Source: Acidobacteriota bacterium (GTDB lineage: Bacteria; Acidobacteriota; Terriglobia; Terriglobales; Acidobacteriaceae). From it: a stretch of DNA of 8,391 bases. The notes below the pieces were generated by a model, which was given only the letters and a program-made list of their open reading frames with translations, was not told where the DNA came from and searched no databases. Position 1 is the first letter of the stretch, and every line of letters begins with the position of its first letter. Both the position numbers and the translations under genes were made by a program. Shown here in pieces: positions 5,870 to 8,391 of the stretch. The DNA is taken from the NCBI GenBank assembly GCA_003225515.1, contig QIAK01000428.1:1-8391 (forward strand), read 5' to 3'.

Positions 5870-6751
5870 ATGCGAGTTGCGTTTGTGGGATTGGGAATCA
5901 TGGGTCACGCGATGGCCACCAACTTGGTGAAGGCGGGCCACGAAGTCACGGTTTGGAATCGCACGCCGGGCAAGTTGGTGGAAGGTGCGGGCGTGGCTCC
6001 GAATCCGGGAGCAGCGGCACAGGGTGCGGAAGTCGTATGGTTGTGCGTTTCCGATACAGACGCCGTAGAAACTGTAATCTTCGGCAAGGATGGCGTGCAA
6101 GCGTCGCTGACCGAAGGCATGATAATTGCCGATTCGAGCACCATTTCACCTTCCGCCACAATGAAGTTCGCCGAGCGCGTGAGTGCGAAAGGCGTCGCCT
6201 GGGTGGACGCGCCGATGACCGGGTCCAAGATTGGAGCGCGAGACGGGACCCTGGTCTTTATTGTAGGAGGAAGCGAGGGTCCGGTGGAGCAGTTGAAGCC
6301 GCTGTTTGCAGCCATGGGAAAAAGGATCTTCCGCATGGGCGACACCGGCAAAGGACAGGCCACGAAGCTGGCAATGAACTTACAGATCGCTCTGATTTTT
6401 GAAGGATTTGCGGAGGCCCTGACGCTGGCCACAAAACTAGGAGTCGATACGCAACAACTTCTCTCGCTGATCGAGGCCACCATGGTGCGCTCGGGGGTGG
6501 TGGATTACAAAGGTCCGTTTATTCTGCAACGTGACTTCACTCCGAATTTTCCGCTCAGGCTAATGCATAAGGATATCCGCCTGACGCTGGAGGCGGCGAA
6601 GGAGGCCCGGGTAAAATTGCCGGCGCTCGAAACCGTGGAAGAGATTTATGAGATGGCCTCGGAAGAAGGGAACCGCGACCTCGATTACGCCGCGACGCTC
6701 ATGCTGCTGGAGAAATGGGCGGGCGTGCAGGTGAAAGGAAAAGCCGCCTAG
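5870..6751 (+). CDS. NAD(P)-dependent beta-hydroxyacid dehydrogenase (HIBADH/glyoxylate reductase type)
   Basis: A 293-residue cytoplasmic oxidoreductase of normal family length. The N-terminal Rossmann fold has V-G-L-G-I-M-G (6-12); V-W-N-R-T at 28-32, with Arg31, suggests NADP(H) preference. D-S-S-T-I-S (88-93) and D-A-P-M-T-G-S-K-I-G-A-R-D-G-T-L (113-128) are the substrate-side signatures. G-K-G-Q-A-T-K-L-A-M-N (160-170) supplies the catalytic lysine Lys166, and Lys234 in H-K-D-I-R-L is the second conserved lysine. The G-S-K variant resembles the glyoxylate/succinic-semialdehyde reductase branch, while the family also includes tartronate semialdehyde reductase and 3-hydroxyisobutyrate dehydrogenase; substrate is not settled. 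AAGGAG at 5856-5861 lies 8 nt before the ATG, fixing the start. It is a single gene with its own promoter, divergent from the propeller gene. Confidence 0.92.
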   Translation: MRVAFVGLGIMGHAMATNLVKAGHEVTVWNRTPGKLVEGAGVAPNPGAAAQGAEVVWLCVSDTDAVETVIFGKDGVQASLTEGMIIADSSTISPSATMKFAERVSAKGVAWVDAPMTGSKIGARDGTLVFIVGGSEGPVEQLKPLFAAMGKRIFRMGDTGKGQATKLAMNLQIALIFEGFAEALTLATKLGVDTQQLLSLIEATMVRSGVVDYKGPFILQRDFTPNFPLRLMHKDIRLTLEAAKEARVKLPALETVEEIYEMASEEGNRDLDYAATLMLLEKWAGVQVKGKAA

Positions 6752-6775
6752 CAGGTTGGGGAACAGCTGCGGAGC

Positions 6776-6843
6776 GGCGAAATATTTTCGCCCAGGACTT
6801 AAGTCCTGGGTAATGCGGAAATGATGAACAAATCCCGAAGGGA
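6776..6843. repeat. cluster of palindromes after the dehydrogenase
   Basis: Three hairpins occur in 68 nt: GGCGAAATATTTTCGCC at 6776-6792 (7-bp stem), the perfect 20-nt palindrome CCCAGGACTTAAGTCCTGGG at 6791-6810, and TCCC-GAA-GGGA at 6833-6843 followed by CGGCA. The first two overlap by two bases, so they would compete in RNA. I know similar CCCAGGACT.AGTCCTGGG and TCCCnnnGGGACGGCA sequences as dispersed intergenic elements in acidobacteria, but cannot search for copies. They begin 25 nt after the stop codon and could define the transcript's 3' end, although no T-tract follows. Confidence 0.65.
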
Positions 6844-6904
6844 CGGCACAAATTCCCGCGCCGCAATATCAGCAGAATCAACGGGCATTAAAACCGTCAC
6901 GTTA

Positions 6905-6946
6905 CCCTCGTAATCCCTCGAAAACCGCTATTACACAACTATTACA
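6905..6946. promoter_or_regulatory. helically phased direct repeats upstream of the desaturase
   Basis: CTATTACA occurs twice, at 6928-6935 and 6939-6946, with a period of 11 bp. Just before it CCCTCG occurs twice at 6905-6910 and 6915-6920 with a period of 10 bp. Direct repeats phased by one helical turn are typical of sites bound head-to-tail by OmpR/PhoB-type response regulators. They lie roughly 80-120 nt before the desaturase start. No strong sigma-70 promoter could be recognised between them and the gene. Confidence 0.35.
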
Positions 6947-7029
6947 GTCATCCTGTCGTTCCCCTTGGTAGGTTATTTGTAGGGCTGATCGCACTCACAA
7001 TAACTACGAAATGGGGATTCTCCTTGGAT

Positions 7030-7947
7030 ATGGAATTACAAGATCTCGAAAAACGGCAGGCTGAGAAAGGCGAAGTGAATTGGGTGACCGCCGCCTTCAT
7101 GGCGGCGTTCCACGTCGGCGCTATCGCGGCGCTTTTCTTCTTCACTTGGAAAGCATTGTTGGTCGCGATGTTCTTGTGGTGGGTGTCTGGCAGCCTCGGC
7201 ATCGGAATGAGCTATCACCGCCTGCTCACGCATCGCGGATACAAGACTCCGAAGTGGGTGGAATACTTCCTCACAATCTGCGCCACGCTCGCACTTGAGG
7301 GCGGACCGATTTTCTGGGTAGCGACGCACCGCATTCACCATCAATATTCGGATCTGGAAGGCGATCCCCATTCCCCGATTGACGGCAAGTGGTGGGCGCA
7401 TATGGGATGGATTCTCATGGGCAAGTCAATGCACCATGACACCACGACGCTGGCCCGCTACGTCCCCGATCTCGCCAAGGATAAGTTCCACGTTTGGATC
7501 ACCAAATATCACTATGTTCCGCAGGTCGTGCTGGGTATTGCGCTGTTCGCAATCGGCGGACTGCCCTGGCTGCTGTGGGGAACCTTCATGCGCGTCGTAG
7601 TGGGACTGCACGCGACCTGGCTGGTGAATTCGGCGACGCACTCCTGGGGTTCGCGGCGCTTTGCCACACGCGATCTTTCCACCAACAGCTGGTGGGTCGC
7701 GCTGCTCACCTTCGGCGAAGGCTGGCACAATAATCATCACGCCCATCCGACGGCAGCCCAGCATGGATTCAAATGGTATGAAGTCGACATGAACTGGTAC
7801 GGCATCTGGGCGCTGAAAACTCTGGGCCTGGCTTGGGATATTAAGCGAGTCAATCTTTCGGAAGTGCAGCGAGGATTAGTCGCCACTCCGAACGGCCGCC
7901 TGATTACTGCGGCGATGCCGGAAGTCACGCTGGCGGCAGGCGACTAA
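7030..7947 (+). CDS. membrane fatty acyl (acyl-CoA type) desaturase
   Basis: About 305 residues; an integral inner-membrane di-iron enzyme that would place a double bond in fatty acyl chains (delta-9 type by similarity), adjusting membrane fluidity. Counting from the ATG at 7030, the three histidine boxes are H-R-L-L-T-H (63-68), H-R-I-H-H (100-104) and H-N-N-H-H (233-237), with the extra ligand-like N-S-A-T-H at 200-204. Hydrophobic segments near 19-60, 77-98 and 163-198 give the usual four-helix layout. It is somewhat shorter than many family members and lacks a fused cytochrome b5 domain, so an external electron donor is needed. The start is ambiguous: TTG at 7024 has better spacing (6 nt) to the weak GGGGA at 7013-7017, while ATG at 7030 has 12 nt; they differ by two residues. 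A strong terminator follows. Confidence 0.93.
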   Translation: MELQDLEKRQAEKGEVNWVTAAFMAAFHVGAIAALFFFTWKALLVAMFLWWVSGSLGIGMSYHRLLTHRGYKTPKWVEYFLTICATLALEGGPIFWVATHRIHHQYSDLEGDPHSPIDGKWWAHMGWILMGKSMHHDTTTLARYVPDLAKDKFHVWITKYHYVPQVVLGIALFAIGGLPWLLWGTFMRVVVGLHATWLVNSATHSWGSRRFATRDLSTNSWWVALLTFGEGWHNNHHAHPTAAQHGFKWYEVDMNWYGIWALKTLGLAWDIKRVNLSEVQRGLVATPNGRLITAAMPEVTLAAGD

Positions 7948-7973
7948 GATGTTCCATCCATGAACTGAAAATC

Positions 7974-8006
7974 AGCCCTGGCCTTCCCGGCCGGGGCTTT
8001 TTTATT
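7974..8006 (+). terminator. intrinsic terminator of the desaturase gene
   Basis: A 10-bp GC-rich stem (7974-7983 with 7989-7998, one T-G wobble, 5-nt loop TTCCC) is followed by TTTTTTATT. It begins 27 nt past the TAA at 7945-7947. Stem strength, loop size and T-tract all fit a Rho-independent terminator, separating the desaturase from the next gene. Confidence 0.93.
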
Positions 8007-8048
8007 GTCCAGAAGTTAAATCGCGTCTGACTCGAACCATCATGCTTC

Positions 8049-8107
8049 GCTGATTTAGTCAGCACCGTCGCGTTCTGCCCCTCATCGAGGCCCACACGCG
8101 GTAAAAT
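8049..8107 (+). promoter_or_regulatory. candidate control region of the histidine kinase gene
   Basis: A small dyad, GCTGA-N5-TCAGC (8049-8063), is followed by TAAAAT at 8102-8107 (5 of 6 to the -10 consensus), 30 nt before the ATG at 8138. No good -35 hexamer is visible at 16-18 nt spacing. The placement after a strong terminator means some promoter must lie in this gap if the gene is expressed, but the exact site is a guess. Confidence 0.3.
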
Positions 8108-8137
8108 CAGTCCGATTCAGGTCTGAGAACCGTCCTC

Positions 8138-8391
8138 ATGCACATCTCCAGCCGCCGCGGAACCATCGTCTTCTTCTTATGCTTGGGCATCGGCCTGGTG
8201 GCGCTCGCGATTGCCCTGAACGTCGGATGGATCATCCTCAACTGGCGCGAGGGAGTGCTGCTGTTTTTTGGGATAATCTTTTTCGCTTTGATCATTGCAG
8301 GAATGGTGGTGAATACGATTTTCTTGGTGCGGGAACTTCGGCGCAGCGAACAACATGACAGCTTTATTAACGCGGTGACGCACGAGTTGAA
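8138..8391 (+). CDS. sensor histidine kinase, N-terminal part (runs off the window)
   Basis: An open frame of 84 codons plus two bases that continues past the right edge. After a short basic N-terminus, two hydrophobic helices lie near residues 9-34 and 39-63, with only a very short charged turn (W-R-E-G) between them. The chain then goes through V-R-E-L-R-R-S-E directly to H-D-S-F-I-N-A-V-T-H-E-L (73-84), the H-box of a HisKA dimerisation domain, with His82 as the likely phosphoacceptor. The missing part should hold the rest of HisKA and the HATPase domain. There is no periplasmic sensor domain and no room for HAMP, which resembles intramembrane-sensing kinases. The ATG at 8138 has no clear Shine-Dalgarno motif, so a nearby alternative start is possible. 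A partner response regulator would be outside the window. Confidence 0.82.
   Translation, partial: MHISSRRGTIVFFLCLGIGLVALAIALNVGWIILNWREGVLLFFGIIFFALIIAGMVVNTIFLVRELRRSEQHDSFINAVTHEL

Noticed and set aside
5662..6402. A 246-codon plus-strand open frame spanning the nested repeat and the dehydrogenase
   Set aside because: Its N-terminal part translates a palindromic repeat (the L-T-P-A-L-S-P-T-G-R-E signature), and the rest is the out-of-frame shadow of the dehydrogenase, with Arg/Gly-rich low-complexity composition.
5905..6483. Antisense open frame of 192 codons inside the dehydrogenase gene
   Set aside because: The sense frame is an unambiguous family member with all motifs. The antisense translation is Ser/Ala/Pro-rich, as expected of a shadow in GC-rich DNA.
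6791..6810. Intrinsic terminator for the dehydrogenase at the CCCAGGACTTAAGTCCTGGG palindrome
   Set aside because: No T-tract follows on the plus strand; treated as a repeat element.
1..8391. CRISPR array, tRNA/rRNA, insertion sequence with transposase, phage or defence system
   Set aside because: None was recognised on either strand. The coding content is ordinary metabolic, exported and signalling genes, so no undescribed multi-gene system is claimed.

Overview
This window looks like chromosomal DNA from a moderately GC-rich soil-type bacterium. I think it is an acidobacterium (Terriglobia-like). That is an inference from the style of the proteins, such as the secreted Asp-box propeller and the C-HPHP alpha/beta hydrolase, and from the intergenic palindromes (a CCCAGGACTTAAGTCCTGGG hairpin, a GGACAGCC/GGCTGTCC hairpin and degenerate AGCTGA arrays). 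No marker gene proves it.

Layout, left to right: a COG2945-type alpha/beta hydrolase (79-771, +); an AGCTGA-rich inverted repeat that runs into the end of that gene; a MOFRL-family glycerate 2-kinase (860-2188, +); a short convergent gap with a hairpin; a PhnB-like VOC protein (2261-2737, -); an MBL-fold hydrolase of the NAPE-PLD/RomA/UlaG type (2821-3717, -); an intergenic stretch with a good terminator on the minus strand; a secreted six-Asp-box (sialidase-like) beta-propeller protein (3975-5495, -); a 374-bp divergent promoter region that carries an operator-like palindrome and a 136-bp nested inverted-repeat element; an NAD(P)-dependent beta-hydroxyacid dehydrogenase (5870-6751, +); a 270-bp hairpin-rich and direct-repeat-rich gap; a membrane fatty acyl desaturase (about 7030-7947, +) ending in a textbook intrinsic terminator; and the 5' end of a histidine kinase (8138 to the window edge, +).

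The genes look like mostly independent housekeeping or accessory units, not one operon. The clearest functional link is glycerate 2-kinase with the beta-hydroxyacid dehydrogenase. These families can act in sequence (tartronate semialdehyde or glyoxylate reduction, then glycerate phosphorylation), but here they lie 3.7 kb apart and are separately transcribed. I found no CRISPR array, tRNA, rRNA, transposase, phage gene or recognisable defence system, and no multi-gene undescribed system.

The most notable signals are non-coding: (i) the nested MITE/REP-like element at 5641-5776; (ii) a palindrome positioned like a class II activator site directly against a sigma-70 promoter for the secreted propeller gene; (iii) two neighbouring plus-strand genes whose -10 boxes lie only 6-7 nt from their start codons, which suggests leaderless transcripts; (iv) helically phased direct repeats before the desaturase; and (v) a two-helix, HAMP-less histidine kinase N-terminus at the right edge.
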